The notes under the pieces were generated by a model, which ran no database searches, had not been told where the DNA came from, and saw only the letters and a program-made list of their open reading frames with translations. Positions 1-7,439 of a stretch of DNA of 64,000 bases are shown piece after piece. Made by a program: the position numbers and the translations under genes. Within the stretch, counting starts at the first letter, position 1; the number at the start of each line of letters is the position of its first letter. The stretch is taken from the NCBI RefSeq assembly GCF_021390425.1, contig NZ_JAJUWY010000006.1, positions 1-64,000 on the forward strand, read 5' to 3'. The DNA is from Lysobacter sp. GX 14042. Lineage in GTDB: Bacteria; Pseudomonadota; Gammaproteobacteria; Xanthomonadales; Xanthomonadaceae.

Positions 1-154
1 CCCCGTATTCGTAGGTAAACCAAGTGTGCTCTGGGTCGGCCTCTCGTGGCGTCTTATGCCCAACCAGACGGCAGAGGTCATCGAAGAAGGAGTGCCAGTC
101 TCGGCGTTCATCTCCGCCGTCCCGCCACTTCCTGATGAAGTCGTTCGGTGTCAT
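1..154 (-). CDS. N-terminus of class I SAM-dependent DNA methyltransferase (MmeI-like), partial
   Basis: The minus strand opens with ATG at 154-152 and stays open for 51 codons to the window edge, so only the N-terminus is visible. It begins MTPNDFIRKW and continues with SFFDDLCRLVG, a PREADPE stretch and WFTYEYG. This is the usual start of the large class I SAM-dependent DNA methyltransferases related to MmeI (type IIL restriction-modification enzymes), which carry an N-terminal helical domain before the methylase core. A good ribosome site, GGGAGGGG, lies about four bases upstream on the same strand. The catalytic NPPY-type motif would lie outside the window and cannot be checked. The gene sits inside a likely integrated element ending near 510, the usual setting for defence methylases. 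The family assignment comes from recognising the N-terminal pattern only. The plus-strand frame over the same bases is not credible. Confidence 0.68.
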   Translation of the reverse strand, partial: MTPNDFIRKWRDGGDERRDWHSFFDDLCRLVGHKTPREADPEHTWFTYEYG

Positions 155-509
155 CCAGCCCCTCCCCCTGTTTGTGCTCCCTTGATGATGCCCGATGTGA
201 AGATCAGACGGGACCAGAGACACGGGTGAGGCGACTGCGGGAAAGGCAGTCGATGGGCTAGAAGAGGAGACGAACTACTGGGTCCAAAGGTCGCAAGCGA
301 GTGCTTGGAGGACCGCTACAGGCAGGAGCCCGAAATGACCAACGCTTGCGCCCGCTCGGAAGGCTGGGACACTTCTGGGACGCTAGACCGTGCTTTTTGA
401 TGCTTTTTGATGCTATTCAGGAGGTAGTGAAGAGCGTCGGAGAGAAAAAAACATAGAAAAAACAATGGCGTACGACGACCCGCCTAAAACCAAAAATTAC
501 GATCCGTTG
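155..509. other. non-coding end of a putative integrated element
   Basis: About 355 bases with no convincing gene lie between the methyltransferase start and the truncated tRNA-Arg. Part of it (roughly 440-500) is unusually A-rich on the plus strand for this window. It contains a 10-base tandem repeat at 391-414. It would hold the methyltransferase promoter and the recombination-proximal end of the element. No integrase gene is visible here; if one exists it lies outside the window. Confidence 0.5.
391..414. repeat. tandem TGCTTTTTGA repeat at element end
   Basis: TGCTTTTTGA occurs twice in direct succession (391-400 and 401-410), followed by a third partial TGCT. It lies about 100 bases inside the apparent element boundary. 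Short direct repeats near element ends can be recombinase or excisionase arm sites. That role is an inference from position only. Confidence 0.5.
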
Positions 510-549
510 CTTAGGAGGGGGACGCTCTATCCAGCTGAGCTACGGGGCC
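510..549 (-). pseudogene. 5' half of tRNA-Arg(CCT), truncated after the anticodon loop
   Basis: Read on the minus strand from 549, the sequence gives a normal tRNA 5' half: acceptor strand GGCCCCG, TA, a D-arm with GCTC...GAGC, then anticodon stem TCCCC and loop CTCCTAA with anticodon CCT. The expected GGGGA 3' anticodon strand and the T-arm are absent. After the loop the sequence changes to GCAACGGATCG and A/T-rich DNA. The break at the anticodon loop is a typical crossover point for tyrosine recombinases that use tRNA genes, so this is probably the attachment-site half left at one end of an integrated element. A rebuilt, working tRNA-Arg(CCT) is predicted at the element's other end. Confidence 0.75.
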
Positions 550-630
550 GTGAGGCCGGGCATTCTCGCATGAACGGCACGCGGCCTGAAACGCGGGCGG
601 TGCGCAAGCGACCGTAGGTCGCGGAAATGA

Positions 631-655
631 AAACGCCGGCCAGTGGCCGGCGTTC
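631..655 (-). terminator. terminator after tRNA-Ala
   Basis: A perfect 10-bp stem AACGCCGGCC/GGCCGGCGTT with a three-base loop (632-654) is followed, on the minus strand, by TTTTCATTT. It lies just downstream of the minus-strand tRNA-Ala, as expected for a factor-independent terminator. Confidence 0.75.
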
Positions 656-662
656 CGGGATT

Positions 663-738
663 TGGTGGAGCGGAGGGGGATCGAACCCCTGACCTTCGCG
701 ATGCGAACGCGACGCTCTCCCAGCTGAGCTACCGCCCC
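663..738 (-). tRNA. tRNA-Ala(CGC)
   Basis: A complete 76-nt cloverleaf lies on the minus strand. The acceptor stem is GGGGCGG paired with CCGCTCC, the D-arm is GCTC/GAGC, and the anticodon stem TCGCG/CGCGA encloses loop TTCGCAT with anticodon CGC. The T-arm contains GTTCGATC, and the 3' CCA is encoded. It reads codon GCG. A terminator follows at 631-655. Confidence 0.95.
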
Positions 739-777
739 ATTGAAGGCGGCAATTCTACCGGTGCCCTGCGCGTCGCG

Positions 778-1941
778 CTAGTCCCTGTTGCCGACGCCGG
801 TGGCGATGCCGGCAAGCAGCGGGGCGAGCACCGGTTCCAGTTGTTCGCGGCGCCAGCCCTCCAGCGCCCCGGGCCATTGGCCGGGGGCCAGCAGGAGGGC
901 CTCCAGGTGCTTGCGCGAGGCCAGCACGCCGTCGGGCAGGCCGAGTTCGCGGCCGCGCAAGGCGACCGCATCCTTGACCGCGCGCATGCGCTGCCTGTCC
1001 AGGCGCTCGATGCCGGAGGCATCGGGCGCGTCGGCCTCGTCGGGCAGGGGCTCGTTGAGGACCTTCCAGATCAGCGGCCCCAGCTTGCGCGGTGCCTTGG
1101 GGTGGGCGTCCAGGCGCGCCTGCAGCCCGGCCGCGTCGGGTGGCGGCTGGCGGGCGAGGGCGTTGGCCAGTTCGTTGTCGAGGATCCAGGTGCGCGGCCG
1201 GTCGGTCTCCCGGGCGTAGGCTTCGCGCCAGCGCAGCAGGCGCAGCAGTCGCTGCTGGGCCGGAGGATCGAGGAACTGCGCGGCGCGCAGCGACAGGTGC
1301 GGCCAGCGCTCGGATTCGGGCGCGGCGGCGCGCTCGAGGGTGCGCCGGGCATCGGCGGCAAGCCAGTCGCGCCGGCCCAGCTCGCCGAGCCTGCGGTCCA
1401 GTTCGTCATGCAGGGCGAACAGGTGGCGCACGTCGTCGGCGGCATAGCCCAGCTGCGCGGTCGACAGCGGCCGGCGCAGCCAGTCCGAGCGGGTCTCGCC
1501 CTTGGGCAGCAGCACGCCAGTGACCTGCTCGACCAGCCGCTGGTAGCCCATCCCGGCATCCATGCCCGCAAGCGCGGCGGCGGCCTGGGTGTCGAACAGC
1601 GGGTCCGGCAGCGCGCCGCAATCATGGGAGAAGGCGACCAGGTCCTCGCTGGGACTGTGCATCACCTTGAGCACGGAACGGTCGCGCAGCAGCCGGGCGA
1701 CCGGTTCGGCCATCCCGGGCGCCAGGGTGTCGACCAGCAGGATCCGCAGGCCGCCGTCCACTTCCAGTGCAATCTGCACCAGCGCGAGCTTCGGCCAGTA
1801 GGTGCGCTCGCGGATGAACTCGGTATCCAGGCCCACGCGCGCGAGTGGCCGGGCGAGCTGTGCATCGAGTGCGGCCGGTTCGGAAATCCAGATCGGATCG
1901 GGGGACGGAGCAGTGTTGGAATCGGTGCTGGGATGGGGCAC
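778..1941 (-). CDS. rnd: ribonuclease D
   Basis: This is a 387-residue 3'-5' exoribonuclease that trims tRNA precursors and other structured RNAs in the cytoplasm. The DEDD-family exonuclease core is clear: GLDTEFIRERTY near residue 38 supplies the first Asp/Glu pair, VMHSPSEDLVAF holds the second Asp, and GYAADDVRHLFALHDEL carries the last motif with its Tyr/Asp. HRDC-type helical domains fill the C-terminal half. The first codon is GTG at 1941. A tRNA gene lies immediately downstream. The gene is divergent from the FGE-domain lipoprotein gene, with a 113-bp shared upstream region. Confidence 0.95.
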   Translation of the reverse strand: MPHPSTDSNTAPSPDPIWISEPAALDAQLARPLARVGLDTEFIRERTYWPKLALVQIALEVDGGLRILLVDTLAPGMAEPVARLLRDRSVLKVMHSPSEDLVAFSHDCGALPDPLFDTQAAAALAGMDAGMGYQRLVEQVTGVLLPKGETRSDWLRRPLSTAQLGYAADDVRHLFALHDELDRRLGELGRRDWLAADARRTLERAAAPESERWPHLSLRAAQFLDPPAQQRLLRLLRWREAYARETDRPRTWILDNELANALARQPPPDAAGLQARLDAHPKAPRKLGPLIWKVLNEPLPDEADAPDASGIERLDRQRMRAVKDAVALRGRELGLPDGVLASRKHLEALLLAPGQWPGALEGWRREQLEPVLAPLLAGIATGVGNRD

Positions 1942-2054
1942 GTGCAGGCGCGTAGGTGCGAAGTTGCCGGGGCAGGCGACAATAGCCTACTTTCAGCGCA
2001 GCCTTCAGGGCGCGCCCTGCCGGGCGCGCGTGCGGGCAGGAGGACGATCGCCGG

Positions 2055-3962
2055 ATGCCATTGCCAGCACAGCCCGCTCCGCACGCTCGCGCCCGCCGCC
2101 GCGTCACCCACGCGTTGCTGCTGGCCTGCGCGGTGGCCGTCCTGGCCATCCCTGCCGGCTGTGGACGTGGGGAAGACGGCGAGGCCGGCGAGCCGCGCAC
2201 CTCGGCCGGCGAGGAGCACCAGGCCGCGCCCCCGGTCCTGCCCGCCGGGGCCGGCGAGGAGCCGGAGACCACCGTGGAATGGGAGCGCCCGCAGCTGGAG
2301 ATCGATCCCGACCAGGCCGGGGCGCTGCGCGTCCGCGCCGCCGAGGCACTCGAGGCCGGCGAGTTGCTGGACCCGGAGTCCGGGGCGGTCGCGCTGTACC
2401 TGGCGCTCGCCGGGCAGCTCCCCGAAGACGCCGCGGTCGCCGAGGGACTGGAGCGCTCGGTCGATGCGCTCGCCGCGCGGGTGGAAGCCGAGCTGGCGGC
2501 GCTCGACGCTGACCCGTCCGCCTTGCAGCGGGCGCAGCAGGCCGGCGCCGCGCTGCGCGAGCTGCGCCCGGATGACCCGCAGGCGGCGCAACTGCTCGAG
2601 GGCATCGAACAGGCGCGCCGCTCCCACCATGAGAGCGCGCAGGGCGAGCGCGCACTCGCCGCCGGCGGTGCCCCGCTCGAGGGTCCGATTCCCGCCGAGG
2701 CGCACTTCCGCCGGGCACTGGAGCTGCGTCCGGATGACGCCCGCGCGCTGCAGGGGCTGGCCGCGGTGGAAAGCGCGCTGATCCGCAGTGCCGAACAGGC
2801 GGCCGACGCCGACGAGTACGAACAGGCGGGCCAGTGGCTGGACCGCGCCGCCGAGGTCCGCCCGGAGGCCACGACCGTCGAGGAGGCCCGCCGGCGCCTG
2901 GCGGGTCACCGCGGGGCCCGGGTACGCCAGTTGCGCGATGACGGCATCGCCGCGCTTTCGCGCGATGACGGCATCGCGCTGGCGCAGCGTGAGCTGGAGA
3001 CCCTGCTGCGCATCGCGCATCCCGGGGATACGGCGGCCACCGAGCTGCGCGAGCGCATTGAGCTGGCGACCCACTACGGGCTGTTCCGCCCGGGGCAGTC
3101 GTTCACCGAAGCGTTGCGCAACGGCGGGCGCGGACCGGAGATGGTGGTGATCCCGCACGGCACCTTCCACATGGGCGCGCCGGCCGGCGAGTCCGGCTCC
3201 AGCGATGCCGAACGCCCGGTGCGCGAGGTCCGCTTCGACCGTGGCCTGGCGGTGTCGCGTACCGAGGTGACCGTGGGCGAGTTCCGCCGCTTCATCACCG
3301 CCACCGGCTACCGCGCCCGCGCGGTGCGCCGCGGTTATTCGGTGGTCTATGACGAGCGCAGCGGGAACATGGTCCGGCGCAGTGGCGTGGACTGGAGCAG
3401 TGACTACCTTGGCGAGCGCGCCGACGACCGCCAGCCGGTGGTCCACGTCAGTGCCCAGGACGCGGCGGCCTATGCCGACTGGCTGGCCGAGCAGACCGGC
3501 GAGGCCTACCGGCTACCCAGCGAGGCCGAGTTCGAGTACATGCTCCGCGCCGGCAGCCCGGCACGCTTTCCCTGGGGCGAGGGTCCGCCGCCACCGGGCA
3601 GCGGCAATTTCACCGGCGGCGGCGACCGTTCGCCGGGCGGCCGGGAATGGCGCAACGCCTTCGATGGCTACGACGACGGCGCCTGGGGGCCGGCCCCGGT
3701 CGGCAGTTACGCAGCCAATGCATTCGGCCTTCACGATATCGCCGGCAATGTCAGCGAATGGGTCGCCGACTGCTGGCATGACAGCTACCGGCGGGCGCCT
3801 GCGGACGGCCGGGCGTGGATCAATCCCGGCTGCCGTGACCAGGTGGTTCGTGGCGGCTCATGGGCCAGCTCGCCAGCGCAGACGCGCTCGGCGTGGCGCC
3901 TGGGCAGCCCGACCACCACCACCAACGCGCGGGTCGGCTTCCGGGTCGTCCGCGGGATCTGA
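2055..3962 (+). CDS. lipoprotein with helical-repeat region and C-terminal FGE-sulfatase (SUMF1) domain
   Basis: This is a 635-residue exported protein. The N-terminus has a positively charged start, a hydrophobic stretch and a lipobox ending AIPAGC (Cys36), so it should be a membrane-anchored lipoprotein. Residues about 60-340 are Ala/Glu-rich helices with TPR-like spacing (for example AHFRRALELRPDDARALQGLAAVE). Residues about 365-635 form a formylglycine-generating-enzyme-type domain: MVVIPHGTFHMGAPAGE, RTEVTVGEFRRF, YRLPSEAEFEYMLRAG, GNVSEWVADCW, GGSWASSP and VGFRVVR. Most bacterial proteins of this type are not true sulfatase activators; some are binding modules (for example PpkA-like or EgtB-like). 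No sulfatase is nearby, so the substrate is unknown. AGGAGG precedes the ATG by 12 bases. The M48 peptidase gene follows after 28 bases and is probably co-transcribed. Confidence 0.85.
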   Translation: MPLPAQPAPHARARRRVTHALLLACAVAVLAIPAGCGRGEDGEAGEPRTSAGEEHQAAPPVLPAGAGEEPETTVEWERPQLEIDPDQAGALRVRAAEALEAGELLDPESGAVALYLALAGQLPEDAAVAEGLERSVDALAARVEAELAALDADPSALQRAQQAGAALRELRPDDPQAAQLLEGIEQARRSHHESAQGERALAAGGAPLEGPIPAEAHFRRALELRPDDARALQGLAAVESALIRSAEQAADADEYEQAGQWLDRAAEVRPEATTVEEARRRLAGHRGARVRQLRDDGIAALSRDDGIALAQRELETLLRIAHPGDTAATELRERIELATHYGLFRPGQSFTEALRNGGRGPEMVVIPHGTFHMGAPAGESGSSDAERPVREVRFDRGLAVSRTEVTVGEFRRFITATGYRARAVRRGYSVVYDERSGNMVRRSGVDWSSDYLGERADDRQPVVHVSAQDAAAYADWLAEQTGEAYRLPSEAEFEYMLRAGSPARFPWGEGPPPPGSGNFTGGGDRSPGGREWRNAFDGYDDGAWGPAPVGSYAANAFGLHDIAGNVSEWVADCWHDSYRRAPADGRAWINPGCRDQVVRGGSWASSPAQTRSAWRLGSPTTTTNARVGFRVVRGI

Positions 3963-3990
3963 TGCCCGGCCCGCCGGGCGGGAGCGAGGC

Positions 3991-4923
3991 ATGAGGATTC
4001 GGCTCGGCACGGGGCAGCAGGCACAGGCGGACGGGGCGCGGCGCCGGGGCGGGGGCATCAAGTGGTGGGTGCTGGTCGCCTTCGCGGCGTTCGCGGCCTG
4101 GCGCTGGTTCGGCAGTGCCGAGATCGACCCCTACACCGGACAGGCCGCGCACTACGCCGCGACTCCCGCCGAGGAGGTGCAGCTGGGCGCGCAGGCCTAC
4201 CAGCAGGTGCTGGGCGATGCCAACGCACAGGGCGCCCTGGTGGACCCGGCGGCGCCGGTCAGCGTGCAGGTCCGCACCATCGCCTCGCGGCTGGTGGACA
4301 AGGTGCCGCAGGTCAGCGCCGACCTGGCGGCGCGGAACCAGCAACAGGTACCCGACAGCTGGCGCGGTTTCCAGTGGGACGTCAGCGTGATCGAGTCCGA
4401 GCAGGCCAACGCCTTCTGCCTGCCGGGCGGCAAGATGGCGGTCTACACCGGATTGCTCCCGGTCACCCGGAACGAGGACGCGCTGGCGGTGGTGATGGGC
4501 CACGAGATCGCCCACGCCCTGCTGCGGCATGGCTCGCAGCGCCTGGCGCAGCAGGAACTGGTGCAACTGGGGCAGATGGCGGCGGCAGTCGCGGTCAGCG
4601 ATGCCGACCCGCAGCGGCAGGCCATGGTGATGGGTGCCCTGGGCGCGGGTGCGCAGTACGGCCTGATCCTGCCCTACGGCCGCAACCATGAGAGCCAGGC
4701 CGACCAGGTCGGGCTGATGCTCGCCGCGGCGGCCTGCTACGACCCGCGCGAGGCGATCGGCCTGTGGGAGCGCATGTCGGCGACCGGCGGCCCGAGCCCG
4801 CCGGAGTTCGCCTCCACCCATCCGGATCCGGCCAACCGGATCGCGCGCCTGCAGCAGCTCATGCCCGAGGCGCTGGAGTTCCATGCCCGCTATTGCGGCG
4901 GGCAGCCGGCGCCCGGCGGCTGA
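3991..4923 (+). CDS. M48-family zinc metallopeptidase
   Basis: This 310-residue peptidase has one N-terminal membrane anchor (WWVLVAFAAFAAWRWF, residues 25-40), then a soluble domain likely facing the periplasm. The zinc motif HEIAH is at residues 171-175, and the third ligand Glu lies in NHESQADQVGLML, a pattern typical of the Oma1/LoiP/BepA-like branch of M48. The sequence ASTHPDPANRIARLQ near the end is the usual family C-terminus. The ATG at 3991 is chosen because it gives a normal-length protein and starts 28 bases after the FGE-domain gene, with GGGAGCGAGG upstream. The function is probably quality control of envelope proteins; the exact substrate cannot be told. Confidence 0.88.
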   Translation: MRIRLGTGQQAQADGARRRGGGIKWWVLVAFAAFAAWRWFGSAEIDPYTGQAAHYAATPAEEVQLGAQAYQQVLGDANAQGALVDPAAPVSVQVRTIASRLVDKVPQVSADLAARNQQQVPDSWRGFQWDVSVIESEQANAFCLPGGKMAVYTGLLPVTRNEDALAVVMGHEIAHALLRHGSQRLAQQELVQLGQMAAAVAVSDADPQRQAMVMGALGAGAQYGLILPYGRNHESQADQVGLMLAAAACYDPREAIGLWERMSATGGPSPPEFASTHPDPANRIARLQQLMPEALEFHARYCGGQPAPGG

Positions 4924-4978
4924 GCGGCCGGGCGTGGAACCGCCGGGCCGTCGGACGGCCGGCTCGTGGAACGGCCGC

Positions 4979-5428
4979 TCAGCCGCCGGGGCGCCGGGCC
5001 ATGGTGGCGACCGGACCGAAGCTGCCGGTGAGGTTCTGCGCCTGGGCCCGGCGTGACGGCGCCGGGCGCTGCACGGAGGACGTCGCCGCCGCGCCGGCGC
5101 GCTCCGGTCCGGGGGCCGGGGCCGGCGGCGCACCGAGCCGGTCGAGCGCGTCCTCCAGGCAGCGGGCGACCTCGCCCTGGCGTGCATCCCCATGCAGGCG
5201 CGCCAGTCGCATCAGCAGCGCAGGGCTCAACAGCGGCGAGCCGCCCTGTTCGTGCTCGGCAATGACCTGCAGCAGGACCTGCCGCGTCAGGTCGTCGCCC
5301 GAGCGTGCGTCGCAGACCTGGAACGCCTCGCCTTCGACGATCAGCTGGCGTACGTCTTCGATGGTGATGTAGCTGGAGATCTCCGTGTCGTAGAGCCGGC
5401 GGTTGGGATACTTCTTGATCAGTCGCAT
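4979..5428 (-). CDS. phaR: polyhydroxyalkanoate synthesis regulator PhaR
   Basis: This is a 149-residue DNA-binding regulator. The first 60 residues are the signature PHB/PHA accumulation regulator domain ([30 protein letters not shown]), followed by a second conserved region [23 protein letters not shown]. The C-terminal third is low-complexity Ala/Pro/Gly. In PHA producers PhaR represses phasin genes and is released when it binds polymer granules. No pha genes are in the window, and in Xanthomonadaceae the protein may regulate other carbon-storage or surface functions. It is convergent with the M48 gene. Confidence 0.9.
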   Translation of the reverse strand: MRLIKKYPNRRLYDTEISSYITIEDVRQLIVEGEAFQVCDARSGDDLTRQVLLQVIAEHEQGGSPLLSPALLMRLARLHGDARQGEVARCLEDALDRLGAPPAPAPGPERAGAAATSSVQRPAPSRRAQAQNLTGSFGPVATMARRPGG

Positions 5429-5505
5429 GGAACTTCCGGGACGCGCGGGCGAGCCCCGAGCATCGCCGATGCCCCGGGGGCGTGCAAACCCCCGGATGGC
5501 ATGGA

Positions 5506-6408
5506 TCAGGCCCCGGGAAAGGGGAGCGTGCGCGGGATCCGCCGCGGGTCGAAGCCCGCCATCGCGGCGTGCAGGAAATCCGCTGGCGCGGTCCCGCGCG
5601 GCAGTTCCAGGGGCCGCTGGCCCAGGTGCCGCCAGGCCACCGCCAGCGCGGGCAGCGGGTCGGCCGGATCGACCGGCAGGTCGGCGTCGGACTTGGACAG
5701 CTTGCGGCCGTCGCGACCCAGCAGCAGCGGCAGGTGGGCGTAGGTGGGCGTGGGCAGGCCGAGCGCCCGCTGCAGCAGGATCTGGCGCGGCGTGGAGTCG
5801 ATCAGGTCGGCGCCGCGGACCACCCCGGTGATGCCCTGCGCGGCGTCGTCGACCACCACCGCCAGCTGGTAGGCCCAGCAGCCATCGGCGCGCAGCAGGA
5901 CGAAGTCGCCGACCGTCCGCGACAGATCCTGTTCGTAACGGCCCTGGACCTGGTCGTGGAAGCCGATGCGGGTTCCGGGCGGGACCCGGAACCGGACCGC
6001 GGGATCCGGGCGCTCGCGGCGCGCCACGCAGCGGGCATGCACGCCGCCGGTGGCGGCCAGGTCCGCCCGGCTGCAGTGGCAGGTGAATGCATCGCCCTGC
6101 GCGAGCAGCCGGTCGAGCGCCCCGCGGTAGACGGCACCGCGCTCGCTCTGGCGGATCACCGGGCCGTCGGCCACCAGGCCGCAGGCGGCCAGGGTCTCCA
6201 GCTGGCGCGCCGCCGCGCCCGGCACCTCGCGCGGGCGGTCGACGTCCTCGATCCGCACGAGCCATCCGCCGGCGGCGCTGCGCGCGAACAGCCAGCTGCC
6301 CAGCGCGGCCAGCAGGGAGCCGGCGTGCAGGTCGCCGGTGGGCGAGGGCGCGAACCGGCCACGGGCGGTGGGCAACGCCGGGCCGGAGGGAGTGCTGGGA
6401 GCGTTCAA
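5506..6408 (-). CDS. gluQ: glutamyl-Q tRNA(Asp) synthetase
   Basis: This protein is a truncated glutamyl-tRNA synthetase paralogue that glutamylates queuosine at the wobble base of tRNA-Asp. The class I signature is present as [17 protein letters not shown] (HIGH-equivalent), with [10 protein letters not shown], a zinc-binding CHCSRADL...C segment, and [11 protein letters not shown] as the KMSKS-equivalent. The anticodon-binding domain of full GluRS is absent, as expected. The start is uncertain. An in-frame ATG at 6495 would leave only 24 bases before htpX and add about 29 unconserved residues, so TTG at 6408 is used here (300 residues, normal for the family). Neither start has a convincing ribosome site. 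Confidence 0.9.
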   Translation of the reverse strand: MNAPSTPSGPALPTARGRFAPSPTGDLHAGSLLAALGSWLFARSAAGGWLVRIEDVDRPREVPGAAARQLETLAACGLVADGPVIRQSERGAVYRGALDRLLAQGDAFTCHCSRADLAATGGVHARCVARRERPDPAVRFRVPPGTRIGFHDQVQGRYEQDLSRTVGDFVLLRADGCWAYQLAVVVDDAAQGITGVVRGADLIDSTPRQILLQRALGLPTPTYAHLPLLLGRDGRKLSKSDADLPVDPADPLPALAVAWRHLGQRPLELPRGTAPADFLHAAMAGFDPRRIPRTLPFPGA

Positions 6409-6519
6409 CGGCGTTTGCAGGGGCTGGCGGCGTGGACCGCTGATATTGAATTCGCGTCCAAACTGCCACACTTCCGGTCTATCGAAAACGCGCATCCGGC
6501 GCGAATGAGGAAGTCACCG

Positions 6520-7419
6520 ATGTTCAAGCGCGCCGCGCTTTTCATTGCAACCAACCTGGCCGTGGTGGTCCTGCTGGGCATCGTCCTGAGCATCCTGCAG
6601 GGCGTGTTCGGCATCAGCCTGGGCAACAACGGCGGCCTGCTGGTGATGGCCCTGGTGTTCGGCTTCGGCGGCTCGTTCATCTCGCTGATGATGTCCAAGT
6701 GGGTCGCCAAACGCGGTACCGGGGCGCGGGTGATCGAGCAGCCGCTCAACGAGGGCGAGCAGTGGCTGGTGTCCACCGTGCGCCGCCAGGCCGAGGCCGC
6801 CGGCATCGCCATGCCCGAGGTTGCGATCTACGAGGCCCCGGAGATCAACGCCTTCGCCACCGGTCCGAGCCGCAACAACTCGCTGGTGGCGGTGTCCACC
6901 GGCCTGCTGCGCTCGATGAACCGCGACGAGGCCGAGGCGGTGCTGGGCCACGAGGTCAGCCACGTGGCCAACGGCGACATGGTGACCATGGCGCTGATCC
7001 AGGGCGTGCTCAACACCTTCGTGATCGTGCTCTCGCGGGTGGTCGGCCGGGTCATCGACGGCTACCTGAGTGGCAACCGCGACGGCGGGGTGGGCATCGG
7101 ATACTTCGCCACGGTGTTCGTGCTGGACATGGTCTTCGGGCTGTTCGCCAGCATGATCGCGATGTGGTTCTCGCGCCGGCGCGAGTTCCGCGCCGACGCC
7201 GGCGGGGCGCAGCTGGCCGGCCGCGGCAAGATGGTCGCCGCGCTGCAGCGGCTGTCGCAGACCTACGGCGAGAACACCCTGCCGCGCCAGGTACAGGCCT
7301 TCGGCATCAGCGGCGCGGTCGGCCACGGCCTGCGCCGGCTGTTCATGAGCCATCCGCCGCTGGAGGAGCGCATCGCCGCCCTGCAGCGCCTGGACGACCG
7401 CGTGCGCACCGCCGCCTGA
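6520..7419 (+). CDS. htpX: membrane protease HtpX
   Basis: This is a 299-residue M48 peptidase of the inner membrane that degrades misfolded membrane proteins together with FtsH. Two N-terminal transmembrane segments (residues about 7-30 and 38-58) are followed by the zinc site [10 protein letters not shown] (His144, Glu145, His148), two further hydrophobic segments (about 155-180 and 190-215) and [13 protein letters not shown] with the third ligand Glu. The C-terminus [15 protein letters not shown] is characteristic. The ATG at 6520 has GAGG upstream. The 111-bp region shared with the divergent gluQ is less GC-rich than the genes around it and probably holds the promoter. Confidence 0.95.
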   Translation: MFKRAALFIATNLAVVVLLGIVLSILQGVFGISLGNNGGLLVMALVFGFGGSFISLMMSKWVAKRGTGARVIEQPLNEGEQWLVSTVRRQAEAAGIAMPEVAIYEAPEINAFATGPSRNNSLVAVSTGLLRSMNRDEAEAVLGHEVSHVANGDMVTMALIQGVLNTFVIVLSRVVGRVIDGYLSGNRDGGVGIGYFATVFVLDMVFGLFASMIAMWFSRRREFRADAGGAQLAGRGKMVAALQRLSQTYGENTLPRQVQAFGISGAVGHGLRRLFMSHPPLEERIAALQRLDDRVRTAA

Positions 7420-7439
7420 GGGGACCCCGGGGGACCGCC

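Noticed and set aside
26-229. A 67-codon plus-strand frame at the left edge
   Set aside because: The minus strand over 1-154 carries a recognisable methyltransferase start with a ribosome site, so this is its complement.
6409-6495. Extension of gluQ to the ATG at 6495
   Set aside because: It would add about 29 residues not typical of the family, translate sequence that looks like the htpX promoter region, and leave only 24 bases to htpX; retained only as an alternative.
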